A DNA stretch of 64,000 nt from contig NZ_JAFMZQ010000001.1 of the NCBI RefSeq assembly GCF_024436415.1, positions 62,001 through 126,000 on the forward strand, written 5' to 3'. Below the pieces are notes generated by a model. That model saw nothing but the letters and a program-made list of their open reading frames with translations, was not told where the DNA came from and ran no database searches. The stretch's first letter is position 1. Each line of letters begins with the position of its first letter. Source of the stretch: Pedobacter deserti (GTDB taxonomy: Bacteria; Bacteroidota; Bacteroidia; Sphingobacteriales; Sphingobacteriaceae). This document shows, piece by piece, positions 44,498 through 51,266 of the stretch. The position numbers and the translations under genes were made by a program.

Positions 44498-45211
44498 ATG
44501 AAAAAAATAATCCTTATACTCATTCTGCCGCTTTGCGCGGGCACGCTTGCGGCGCAGACAAAAAAAACCGCAGCTAAGAAACCGGTTGCCACCACAAAAG
44601 CGCCAATCTTCAGCGGCCGGGTCGACTCGGTCAGCTATGCTTTTGGTTCCTCAATGGCGTCCGACCTTAAGAACCGCAACCTTACCGAGATCAATTATAC
44701 CTTACTGCTCCGGGGCTTCGAAGACGCCTTTTCAGGAAAGCCGGCCTTACTCAAGGAAGAAGAGATGCGTACGGTCATCAGCAATACCTTGAAACTGGCG
44801 TATGAGAACCGGTTTGCCGCCACTAGAGCCGAAGGCAAAGCCTTCCTCGAAGCCAACAAGACGAAACCTGGTGTAAATGTCACCAGCAGCGGACTTCAGT
44901 ATGAAGTTCTCACAAAAGGCAACGGCGCCATGCCTGCAGCTAGTGATACCGTACTCGTGCACTATAAAGGAACATTTTTAAATGGCAAACAGTTTGACAG
45001 CTCTTACGACAGAAACGAGCCGCTTTCCCTGCCGCTTACAGGTGTTATCCAAGGCTGGACGGAAGGTTTGCAGTTAATGCCGGCGGGCTCTAAATACCGT
45101 TTTTATATTCCATACCATCTGGCCTACGGCGAAAGCGGATCAGGCCCTGATATGCCGCCATACAGTACCCTGGTATTCGACATCGAACTGCTTAAAGTGA
45201 ACGGGAAATAA
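44498..45211 (+). CDS. FKBP-type peptidyl-prolyl isomerase, FkpA/Mip-like, exported
   Basis: From the ATG at 44498 the product has 237 residues with a signal peptide (MKKIILILILPLCAGTLAAQ). Earlier in-frame starts overlap ndk or its terminator and are rejected; an ATG at 44480 is a minor alternative. An N-terminal helical dimerisation part (about 40-115, with RVDSVSYAFGSSMASDLK) precedes the FKBP domain (about 130-237), with DTVLVHYKGTFLNGKQFDSS, LPLTGVIQGWTEGLQLMPAG and LAYGESGSGPDMPPYSTL. This is the FkpA/Mip layout, a periplasmic folding helper. It is separated from ndk by a terminator. Confidence 0.93.
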   Translation: MKKIILILILPLCAGTLAAQTKKTAAKKPVATTKAPIFSGRVDSVSYAFGSSMASDLKNRNLTEINYTLLLRGFEDAFSGKPALLKEEEMRTVISNTLKLAYENRFAATRAEGKAFLEANKTKPGVNVTSSGLQYEVLTKGNGAMPAASDTVLVHYKGTFLNGKQFDSSYDRNEPLSLPLTGVIQGWTEGLQLMPAGSKYRFYIPYHLAYGESGSGPDMPPYSTLVFDIELLKVNGK

Positions 45212-45263
45212 CGTTAAAACCATTTGTCGTACAACTTTGTTAGATAACTAAAATCCAAAGCGT

Positions 45264-45431
45264 ATGACATTTAAAAGGTATTACCCCCTCGCAATCATCG
45301 CCTTCCTGTCGACAACACTTATGAGCTGCGACCTGGTAGAAGGTATTTTCAAGGCCGGCGTCTGGACCGGCGTAATTGTAGTTGTGCTGGTTCTTGCGCT
45401 GATCATCTGGCTGATCAGTAAGGTATTTTAG
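45264..45431 (+). CDS. Small lipoprotein with one membrane helix
   Basis: The 55-residue product begins MTFKRYYPLAIIAFLSTTLM and has a lipobox LMSC (Cys 22) followed by DLVEGIFKAGVWTGVIVV and a hydrophobic helix, ending in ISKVF. I recall similar small proteins with the VVEGIFKAG...GVIVVV pattern throughout Bacteroidota, so it is likely a real conserved gene, but no function is known to me. It could be anchored both by lipid and by a helix, which is unusual. The ATG at 45264 is the only sensible start. It ends 3 nt before the convergent DUF721 gene. Confidence 0.75.
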   Translation: MTFKRYYPLAIIAFLSTTLMSCDLVEGIFKAGVWTGVIVVVLVLALIIWLISKVF

Positions 45432-45434
45432 CGA

Positions 45435-45725
45435 TTACAGAAAGACAATTTCAGTGATGACTTCAGTGCCGGCGCGTTCATTAATTTTTTGAATGATGCC
45501 GGCCCTTACCATAAGCAGTTCATTCTTCACTACGGCAGATTCAAGCCTGACAAATAGCTTTTTCTGCGACACATAGATCTGCGTAGTACGGTTGGCTACC
45601 GCTTTACCCATTAGTTCCGGCCAGAAAGCCACAACAGAAGTTTCGTCAAACTTCCCTTTAATACGGTAAACGTTCAACAATTTACCTATGGCTTCCTTTA
45701 GTGTGATATCGTTTGGTTTACGCAT
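45435..45725 (-). CDS. DUF721 (DciA-like) protein
   Basis: This 96-residue basic protein has the DUF721 pattern (LKEAIGKLLNVYRIKGKFDE, VVAFWPELMGKAVANRTTQI, LFVRLESAVVKNELLM). The family includes DciA, the ancestral loader of the DnaB replicative helicase, which is longer; short forms in Bacteroidota lie next to recF. It overlaps the recF end by 8 bp and is translated after it. A role in replication or repair is plausible from family and context, not proven. Confidence 0.85.
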   Translation of the reverse strand: MRKPNDITLKEAIGKLLNVYRIKGKFDETSVVAFWPELMGKAVANRTTQIYVSQKKLFVRLESAVVKNELLMVRAGIIQKINERAGTEVITEIVFL

Positions 45726-46821
45726 GATGCACTGACCCCCTGTCTACTTCAAATAGTGTTACCGGTACATTGATCGTCTTAAACAGGGCCTGGACCCGGT
45801 CACGCCCCGTATCCGTAATAAAGATCTGTCCGAAATCCTGCTGCGAAACCATCTCCATGAGCTTGTGCATCCGGCTATCGTCAAGCTTGTCAAAGATATC
45901 GTCGAGAAGTAGCAGCGGTTTGAACCCTTTATGTAACCTAAGATACGCATATTGCGCAAGCTTAAGCGCAATGAGAAAAGATTTCTGCTGACCTTGGGAT
46001 CCAAACTTTTTAAGCGGCATATCGGCGATGGTAAATATCAGATCGTCCTTATGAACGCCCGTAGTAGTGCGTTCAAGCACTTTGTCCTTCTCCAGCGATT
46101 GTGCCAGCAACTGCCCGAAATCGGCAGCAGTGAGCTGACTTTGGTACAGGAGGCCGACACGCTCTGCCCCACCGGTGAGAAAGGTGTAATATTTATCGAA
46201 CAATGGAACGAACTGAGCCATAAACTGCGTCCTTTTCTGGTGTAAGCTTAATCCTGAGGCTACCAGTTGCATATTGTATATCTCCAGCAGTTCAGGATCG
46301 TACGAACGTGTTGCCGCAATTTGTTTAAGCAAGGCATTCCGGTTCAACAGCTGCCGGTTATAAGTAATCAGTTCGTCCAGATACTTCGCATCCGTTTGCG
46401 AAATCACATTATCCATAAAGCGCCTGCGCTCCTCACTACCCTCCATTACAATACTGGTATCATAGGGCGAGATCATCACCAGCGGAAACAATCCGATGTG
46501 ATCAGACAGTTTCTCATACTCTTTTTTATTACGTTTAAACTGCTTCTTCTGGTTACGTTTAACCCCGCAGGTTATCTTCTCATTCTTCTGCTCACGGTCA
46601 AAGTCACCCTGTATCAAAAAGAGCTCCTCGTCCAACTTGATCTGCTGACTGTCGATCGGATTAAAATACCCTTTGCACAGGCACAAATAATGAATAGCGT
46701 CAAGCAGATTGGTCTTCCCCGCACCATTGTTTCCTACGAAAGCATTCACCGTTTTCGAAAAACTGAGGCTTGCGTCCGAATAATTCTTGAAGTTGAGCAG
46801 TGTGATGTTTTTTAGCCACAT
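45718..46821 (-). CDS. recF: DNA replication/repair protein RecF
   Basis: This 367-residue SMC-like ATPase helps load RecA at gapped DNA. Walker A GNNGAGKTN is at residues 30-38, the signature region contains GSQGQQKSFLIALKLAQ and Walker B is LLLLDDIFDKLD. The N-terminal LKNITLLNFKNYSDASLSF is typical. It is not near dnaA, dnaN or gyrB as in many bacteria but is coupled to DUF721 by an 8-bp overlap. Its promoter (TAACTTTG, 13 nt upstream) is divergent from that of the TPR gene. Confidence 0.96.
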   Translation of the reverse strand: MWLKNITLLNFKNYSDASLSFSKTVNAFVGNNGAGKTNLLDAIHYLCLCKGYFNPIDSQQIKLDEELFLIQGDFDREQKNEKITCGVKRNQKKQFKRNKKEYEKLSDHIGLFPLVMISPYDTSIVMEGSEERRRFMDNVISQTDAKYLDELITYNRQLLNRNALLKQIAATRSYDPELLEIYNMQLVASGLSLHQKRTQFMAQFVPLFDKYYTFLTGGAERVGLLYQSQLTAADFGQLLAQSLEKDKVLERTTTGVHKDDLIFTIADMPLKKFGSQGQQKSFLIALKLAQYAYLRLHKGFKPLLLLDDIFDKLDDSRMHKLMEMVSQQDFGQIFITDTGRDRVQALFKTINVPVTLFEVDRGSVHHA

Positions 46822-46834
46822 AGTATCGGTGGCC

Positions 46835-46842
46835 CAAAGTTA
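46835..46842 (-). promoter_or_regulatory. -7 element of recF-DUF721
   Basis: On the minus strand TAACTTTG fits TAnnTTTG and ends 13 nt before the recF ATG. Confidence 0.6.
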
Positions 46843-46874
46843 CCTTTAAAAATCTCAATTACTTAAAAAATAGA

Positions 46875-46904
46875 TTGATACTTTAATGTAAAAACGTATT
46901 TTTG
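46875..46904 (+). promoter_or_regulatory. Promoter of the TPR gene (-33 TTG, N19, -7 TATTTTTG)
   Basis: TTG at 46875-46877 and TATTTTTG at 46897-46904 are 19 nt apart, the standard Bacteroidota spacing, and the ATG follows 24 nt later. The -7 lies in the AAAACGTATTTTTGC 15-mer shared with ndk. Confidence 0.7.
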
Positions 46905-46928
46905 CGCCTTAATTATTTTCTAAATAAC

Positions 46929-47597
46929 ATGTCCACTACAGAAAAAGAAATAAATCAGCCGGTTCATAAAGGATCTTTTGTACAGGAAAACTCAAAAAGC
47001 CTGCTATTTATTGCAGGGGCCATCGTTGTACTAATCGGAATTTATATCTGGTACCAGAGCGTATATCTGAAAAACCGTGCTGAAGAAGCATCTGCCAAAA
47101 TGTACAAAGCAGAGCAGTACATCGGTGTCGACTCCCTGTCTGCCAAAGCGATCAACGGGCAAGGTGGATATCCCGGACTGGAGCAGATTGCCGACGAATA
47201 CGAAAACACTAAATCAGCCAATCTGGCTAACCTTTACCTGGGCGGCATTTATCTTCGTAAGGGAGAATATAAAAAGGCCGTAGAATCTCTTGGCAAATAC
47301 AGCGAGACCGGAAGTCCGGTTGCAGATCCTCTGGCTTTAGGCCTCCTGGGCGATGCATACAGCGAACTTAAAGATTATAAACAAGCAGCTACCTATTATA
47401 AAAAGGCGGCAGACAAGTCGAGCAATAAATTCACGTCACCTTTGTTTCTGAAGAAACTTGGCCTGGTGTACGAAAACCAGAAAGACTTCAAAAAAGCCAA
47501 GGAAGCTTACGAGAAAATCAGAGCTGATTTCCCTGCTAGTCAGGAAGCAGCGATCATCGATGCGTACATTGCACGTGCAGAAGCTCAGGTAAACTAA
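46929..47597 (+). CDS. Membrane-anchored tetratricopeptide protein (YfgM-like)
   Basis: From the ATG at 46929 the product has 222 residues (a TTG at 46902 lies in the promoter and is rejected). A short basic cytoplasmic segment is followed by one membrane helix (about 24-42, LLFIAGAIVVLIGIYIWY) and then TPR repeats in the periplasm, including NLANLYLGGIYLRKGEYKKA, DPLALGLLGDAYSELKDYKQ and LFLKKLGLVYENQKDFKKAK. Layout resembles E. coli YfgM, an ancillary SecYEG/PpiD factor. It is 14 nt upstream of ribH, with which it is probably co-transcribed; this pairing recurs in Bacteroidota. Confidence 0.87.
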   Translation: MSTTEKEINQPVHKGSFVQENSKSLLFIAGAIVVLIGIYIWYQSVYLKNRAEEASAKMYKAEQYIGVDSLSAKAINGQGGYPGLEQIADEYENTKSANLANLYLGGIYLRKGEYKKAVESLGKYSETGSPVADPLALGLLGDAYSELKDYKQAATYYKKAADKSSNKFTSPLFLKKLGLVYENQKDFKKAKEAYEKIRADFPASQEAAIIDAYIARAEAQVN

Positions 47598-47611
47598 TAC
47601 CGGCTCCCGCA

Positions 47612-48103
47612 ATGGCTACAAGACTAAAAAACCTTTCCGATTTTTCACATACCACTGTGCCGGACGGTTCAGCTTATCGCTTTGCGATTGCTGTAGCTGA
47701 ATGGAATGCCGAAATCACGGGCAGCCTGTACCAGGGCGCAGTGGACACCCTGCTCAAGCATGGTGTTCGTGAAAGTAATATCCGTTCTGTTGCTGTACCG
47801 GGCAGTTTTGAATTGTCTTCAGCGGCCGACCTGCTGCTTCAAAAGCACAATGATCTTGACGCGGTGATCTGCCTCGGCTGCGTAATACAGGGCGACACCA
47901 GACACTTCGATTTTATTTGTGATGCTGTTGCGCAGGGCGTGACGAATGTCAGCATCAAACACAGCAAGCCCGTAATATTCGGCGTGCTCACTACCAACGA
48001 CCAGCAACAGGCGGCAGACCGTGCCGGCGGCAGACATGGCAATAAGGGTGATGAAGCTGCAATCACTGCCCTCAAGATGGCAGCACTGGCTGCATCATTG
48101 TAA
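47612..48103 (+). CDS. ribH: 6,7-dimethyl-8-ribityllumazine synthase
   Basis: This 163-residue enzyme makes the riboflavin precursor from a ribulose-derived four-carbon phosphate and a pyrimidinedione. Motifs are FAIAVAEWNAEITGSLYQGA, VPGSFELSSAADLL, ICLGCVIQGDTRHFDFICDA and GVLTTNDQQQAADRAG, with the catalytic His within GDTRHFD. It assembles as a 60-mer or pentamers. No other riboflavin gene and no FMN riboswitch is seen nearby; it is expressed behind the TPR gene. Confidence 0.97.
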   Translation: MATRLKNLSDFSHTTVPDGSAYRFAIAVAEWNAEITGSLYQGAVDTLLKHGVRESNIRSVAVPGSFELSSAADLLLQKHNDLDAVICLGCVIQGDTRHFDFICDAVAQGVTNVSIKHSKPVIFGVLTTNDQQQAADRAGGRHGNKGDEAAITALKMAALAASL

Positions 48104-48112
48104 GACAAAGTT

Positions 48113-48143
48113 TTTGTTTATTCTCCTAAAAGCCTTAGCTTAG
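48113..48143 (+). promoter_or_regulatory. Promoter of the 40-residue lipoprotein gene
   Basis: TTTG at 48113-48116, 19 nt, then TAGCTTAG at 48136-48143, one base from the consensus at the end. The ATG lies 4 nt later, so the message would be leaderless. Confidence 0.4.
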
Positions 48144-48147
48144 TCTT

Positions 48148-48270
48148 ATGAAAAGAACCGCAATCATGCTTATTGGCCTGTTTTTTGCCATCACTGTTTT
48201 AGAAGCATGCTCCAGCCGCATCTGTCCGGCATACAGTTCGTACCCGGAAGGTAAAAGACGCAGGGCATAA
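48148..48270 (+). CDS. Very small lipoprotein (40 aa)
   Basis: The product begins MKRTAIMLIGLFFAITVLEA and continues CSSRICPAYSSYPEGKRRRA; the lipobox LEAC places the lipidated Cys at 21. The mature part of 20 residues has a second Cys in RICPAYS and a basic tail. Small lipoproteins with CxxxxCPAY-type ends are familiar from Bacteroidota, but no function is known to me. A -33/-7 promoter pair with exact 19-nt spacing supports expression. It lies just before ytxJ. Confidence 0.65.
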   Translation: MKRTAIMLIGLFFAITVLEACSSRICPAYSSYPEGKRRRA

Positions 48271-48295
48271 TCATTAAACAGAAAAGAGGTATCAA

Positions 48296-48628
48296 ATGCA
48301 GTGGAAGGATATAACTGATCAATCCCAGATCAGTGAAATTAAGAACGACGAAGGTTATAGCCTCATATTTAAGCACAGCACACGGTGTTCCATCAGTGCC
48401 ATGGCCAAACGGCGATTTGAAATGGACTGGGATAGCATTCCACCGGACACAAAGCTTTACTTTTTAGATTTACTCAACTACCGTGAGCTCTCAGCACTGA
48501 TCGCTGAAACTTTTCACGTGCATCACCAGTCACCACAGATCCTGCTCATTCACAATGGTGAATGCATATTAGATGCGTCACATAGCGACATCTCCGCCGA
48601 AGAAGTTTCAGAAGTTATCGGAAGCTAA
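48296..48628 (+). CDS. ytxJ: Bacillithiol system redox-active protein YtxJ
   Basis: This 110-residue thioredoxin-fold protein carries a single Cys at residue 31 in FKHSTRCSISAMAKRRFE, the YtxJ signature. YtxJ (also called BrxC) works as a monothiol bacilliredoxin in removing bacillithiol from proteins. Later blocks YFLDLLNYRELSALIAETF and SPQILLIHNGECILDASH match. An AGAGG about 6 nt before the ATG is one of the few plausible ribosome sites in the window. With bshA and the BrxA/B gene also in this window it supports a bacillithiol-based cytoplasm. Confidence 0.93.
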   Translation: MQWKDITDQSQISEIKNDEGYSLIFKHSTRCSISAMAKRRFEMDWDSIPPDTKLYFLDLLNYRELSALIAETFHVHHQSPQILLIHNGECILDASHSDISAEEVSEVIGS

Positions 48629-48646
48629 GGAGCGAACAGGCAGTGC

Positions 48647-49051
48647 TTAGTAATTGAAAGTAACCGTCTGCTTAATGTCGGGATGTAAACTGTAAGCTAC
48701 AGGACAGGTATGTGCAGAACGCTCAATGATTGTCTTCACTTTGTCGGAGTAATTGTTGTCCGGGAATTGGAACTCCACAATAATTTCAGACACACGTCTT
48801 GGGCCCTCTGCCATAATCTTTGTGATCTCGCAGGTTGTGCCATCTATATCAAACCCATGTTCGTTCGCCGCAATACCGACAATCGTCAGCATACAGTTAC
48901 CCAGTGAGGTAGCGAGCAGATCGGTAGGCGAGAAAGCCTCACCTTTACCTTTATTATCAACAGGGGCATCCGTAGTAATTATATTTCCTGAACGCTCGTG
49001 GACCGAAGTAGTGCGCAGTCCGCCATTATACGTAATCTTTGAAGTAGCCAT
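48647..49051 (-). CDS. OsmC/Ohr-family peroxide-reducing protein
   Basis: This 134-residue protein has the two conserved Cys of the family, C53 in SLGNCMLT and C115 in AHTCPVAYSL, as well as FSPTDLLATSLGN. OsmC/Ohr proteins reduce organic hydroperoxides with thiol partners. The sequence is closer to the OsmC/YhfA-type than to Ohr. It is convergent with ytxJ, a thiol-redox gene, which may be a functional neighbourhood. No regulator of the OhrR kind is seen. Confidence 0.92.
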   Translation of the reverse strand: MATSKITYNGGLRTTSVHERSGNIITTDAPVDNKGKGEAFSPTDLLATSLGNCMLTIVGIAANEHGFDIDGTTCEITKIMAEGPRRVSEIIVEFQFPDNNYSDKVKTIIERSAHTCPVAYSLHPDIKQTVTFNY

Positions 49052-49091
49052 ATCTAAAAAATATGCTGCAAAGATTAGTATAATTTATCTA

Positions 49092-49385
49092 TTACACATA
49101 TTCTTCGTCAACATAAAGATCGATCTCCTCCCCGATCCGCTCGATCACATAGTCGGTCAGCTCAACGTCTATTCTCCCGTCGTTCAGCTCAGACCTGTAG
49201 AAAGGCAGGTCCCCCGCAGCAATCTTCTCTGCCGGCACGTCTTCCCAATGCTCCCCATCGTAACAAACCGCGCCGAGGATTGCACCATAATAGATCACCT
49301 TATAATAACCTTCTTCAGCAGGCAATATGGTTAGAGTAACCTCGTTTGTGCCATATTTAATCCTGATATTAAATGGTTTAGTCAT
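49092..49385 (-). CDS. Hypothetical acidic protein
   Basis: From the ATG at 49385 the 97-residue product begins MTKPFNIRIKYGTNEVTLTI and ends in an acidic tail (IGEEIDLYVDEEYV). The open frame continues far upstream, but that part is antisense to lipA and is rejected. No domain is recognised. Predicted strands suggest a small beta-rich cytoplasmic protein. I have the impression that it is conserved in Sphingobacteriaceae, but I cannot verify that here. It is divergent from lipA, 121 bp apart. Confidence 0.65.
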   Translation of the reverse strand: MTKPFNIRIKYGTNEVTLTILPAEEGYYKVIYYGAILGAVCYDGEHWEDVPAEKIAAGDLPFYRSELNDGRIDVELTDYVIERIGEEIDLYVDEEYV

Positions 49386-49494
49386 AATCAGCCGGCCCCT
49401 GTGCGCCGTGTGATATAAACAGCGCTGTGCAACAAATGTTTTAACATTACATGAGGCAAACATATCTGGTTTATAACAATTGAATCCTATTGCG

Positions 49495-49502
49495 TAACTT
49501 TG
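49495..49502 (+). promoter_or_regulatory. -7 element of lipA
   Basis: TAACTTTG matches TAnnTTTG and ends 4 nt before the lipA ATG, so transcription probably starts at the start codon. Confidence 0.65.
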
Positions 49503-49506
49503 CGTT

Positions 49507-50385
49507 ATGATCGAACTTCCGGTTGTTTCTGCAAACCCTGTACAACGTAAGCCAGACTGGCTCAGAGTAAAGCTTCCTGTAGGCAAAGAATACGCGCAGG
49601 TGCGCAGCCTGGTAGACACGCATAAGCTCCATACCATTTGTGAAAGCGGCAACTGTCCGAATATGGGCGAATGCTGGGGCGCCGGCACGGCAACCTTCAT
49701 GATCCTTGGGAATATTTGCACACGTTCATGCTCGTTTTGTGCGGTGGCGACCGGGCGTCCGCTTGCTGTGGACACCGGTGAACCTGACCGCGTGGCCAAT
49801 TCCGTAAAACTGATGAACGTAAAGCACTGCGTAATTACTTCGGTAGACCGCGACGATCTGAAAGACGGCGGTTCGATCATCTGGGCAGAGACATTGAAAG
49901 CCATCCGCAGAGAAAGTCCGGAAACTACCCTGGAAACGCTGATACCTGATTTCAAAGGACAGTGGGACAACTTGTACCGGGTACTCGAAGAGCGTCCCGA
50001 AGTTGTTTCCCATAACATGGAAACAGTAAGGCGGCTAACCAGACAGGTACGCATACAGGCTAAATATGACCGTAGTCTTGAGTGCCTTAAACGGATATCT
50101 GAATTCGGCCTTCGTACAAAAACAGGCATCATGCTTGGCCTCGGCGAAACAGAACAGGACGTCCTGGAAGCTATGGACGACCTGGTTGCAAATGGTGTAC
50201 ATATCCTTACCCTCGGACAATACCTGCAGCCCACCCGAAGTCATCATCCTGTAGTAGATTGGATTCATCCCGATCAGTTTGCCAAATACAAAGAAGCCGG
50301 ACTTGCAAAAGGGCTTAAGTATGTAGAAAGCGGTCCTCTGGTACGTTCTTCCTACCATGCCGAGAAGCATCTTTTCGATTATTAA
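49507..50385 (+). CDS. lipA: Lipoyl synthase
   Basis: This 292-residue radical-SAM enzyme inserts two sulfurs into octanoylated proteins to form lipoate. The auxiliary cluster ligands are C45, C50 and C56 ([13 protein letters not shown]), and the radical-SAM cluster ligands are C71, C75 and C78 (CTRSCSFC). The block [12 protein letters not shown] near the C-terminus, and the terminal [11 protein letters not shown] with the final cluster Ser, are as expected. A TAACTTTG -7 element lies 4 nt upstream, pointing to leaderless translation. No lipB is seen nearby. Confidence 0.98.
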   Translation: MIELPVVSANPVQRKPDWLRVKLPVGKEYAQVRSLVDTHKLHTICESGNCPNMGECWGAGTATFMILGNICTRSCSFCAVATGRPLAVDTGEPDRVANSVKLMNVKHCVITSVDRDDLKDGGSIIWAETLKAIRRESPETTLETLIPDFKGQWDNLYRVLEERPEVVSHNMETVRRLTRQVRIQAKYDRSLECLKRISEFGLRTKTGIMLGLGETEQDVLEAMDDLVANGVHILTLGQYLQPTRSHHPVVDWIHPDQFAKYKEAGLAKGLKYVESGPLVRSSYHAEKHLFDY

Positions 50386-50473
50386 ACTACGCATATATCT
50401 CTTTGCAGACAAGGAATAGCGGCACGAAACAAATATTTTATATTCCTGTTGTTGCTATGTATATTCGTCCATA

Positions 50474-51025
50474 TTGGGAACAAGCAGCAAGATATCACTA
50501 TCAGAGGAAGAGCTGGTCGCGAGGCTAAAGAACCAGGATACACATGCGCTTAGGTGCTTGTACGATATGTATTCGGGAGCACTGCTGGGCGTCATCATCC
50601 GAATTGTACCTCAGACCGAGCTGGCCGAAGACCTCCTTCAGGAGACCTTCATCAGGATATGGAAGTCGGCCGGCGGCTACGATGCCAGTAAAGGACGGCT
50701 CTTTACCTGGATGATGAATATCGCCCGCAACCTGTCTATCGATAAGCTTCGTTCCAAAGACTTCCGGAACAACGGCAAAAACCATGAACTGGAAAATAAC
50801 GTAGGTGTTATTGATATCCATCAAAACACAGTATTCAATGCAGAAGTTTTTGGGCTGAAGGACATGGTCACCGGACTCAAACCGGAGCTTTTCAACGTAC
50901 TTAATATGGTATATTTTAAAGGATATACACATGTGGAAGCAGCAGAAGAACTAAACCTTCCACTTGGAACTGTCAAAACACGCATCAGGCTTGCCATAAA
51001 AGCGCTGAGGAAGAAATTTAATTGA
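50474..51025 (+). CDS. RNA polymerase ECF sigma factor (SigK-like)
   Basis: This 183-residue protein has sigma region 2 (DMYSGALLGVIIRIVPQTEL through ETFIRIWKSAGGYDASKGRL, then FTWMMNIARNLSIDKLRSK) and region 4 (VYFKGYTHVEAAEELNLPLG, TVKTRIRLAIKALRK). Its FTWMMNIARN signature resembles SigK/RpoE-like factors whose partner is RskA-type. The start is a TTG at 50474; no in-frame ATG is available before region 2. It differs from the FecI-like factor at 35.4 kb. Its stop is 1 nt before the next TTG-start gene, an anti-sigma-like fragment. Confidence 0.9.
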   Translation: MGTSSKISLSEEELVARLKNQDTHALRCLYDMYSGALLGVIIRIVPQTELAEDLLQETFIRIWKSAGGYDASKGRLFTWMMNIARNLSIDKLRSKDFRNNGKNHELENNVGVIDIHQNTVFNAEVFGLKDMVTGLKPELFNVLNMVYFKGYTHVEAAEELNLPLGTVKTRIRLAIKALRKKFN

Positions 51026-51026
51026 A

Positions 51027-51266
51027 TTGGAATCTGCAACAGCATATATTGAATCCGGGATACTTGAACTCTACGTCCTGGGTCAGTTGAGCCTGCAGGA
51101 AAGAACCGAGGTAAGCAGAATGGCTGCCAGGCACGCTGCCGTAAGGATGGAACTTGAGGCTATTGAACTGGCACTTGAAAAACACGCGCTTCTGTGCGCG
51201 CTCAAACCATCCGGCCGACTAAAACTAGCGATACTTGAGGGTGCTTATGCATGCAGGCCTTTATGA
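51027..51266 (+). CDS. Very short anti-sigma-like protein (RskA N-terminal domain only)
   Basis: The 79-residue product starts with a TTG 1 nt after the sigma stop and reads ESATAYIESGILELYVLGQL, with SLQERTEVSRMAARHAAVRM following, which is the helical anti-sigma domain of RskA-type factors in Bacteroidota. Normal homologues add a membrane helix and a periplasmic domain of about 150 residues. Here the frame stops at 51266, overlapping the convergent nnrD by 6 bp, so neither helix nor sensor is present. It may be a cytoplasmic anti-sigma factor or the remnant of a longer gene. No frameshift continuation is apparent because the following sequence codes for nnrD on the other strand. Confidence 0.6.
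   Translation: MESATAYIESGILELYVLGQLSLQERTEVSRMAARHAAVRMELEAIELALEKHALLCALKPSGRLKLAILEGAYACRPL

Noticed and set aside
46902..46928. TTG start for the TPR protein.
   Set aside because: The TTG is part of the -7 promoter element itself; the ATG at 46929 precedes the normal N-terminus.
49386..50234. Long N-terminal extension of the 97-residue minus-strand gene, giving a 380-residue frame.
   Set aside because: The extension is exactly antisense to lipA, whose cluster Cys and blocks are intact, and its composition (Ser/Arg-rich) is that of a shadow frame. The ATG at 49385 starts the credible protein.
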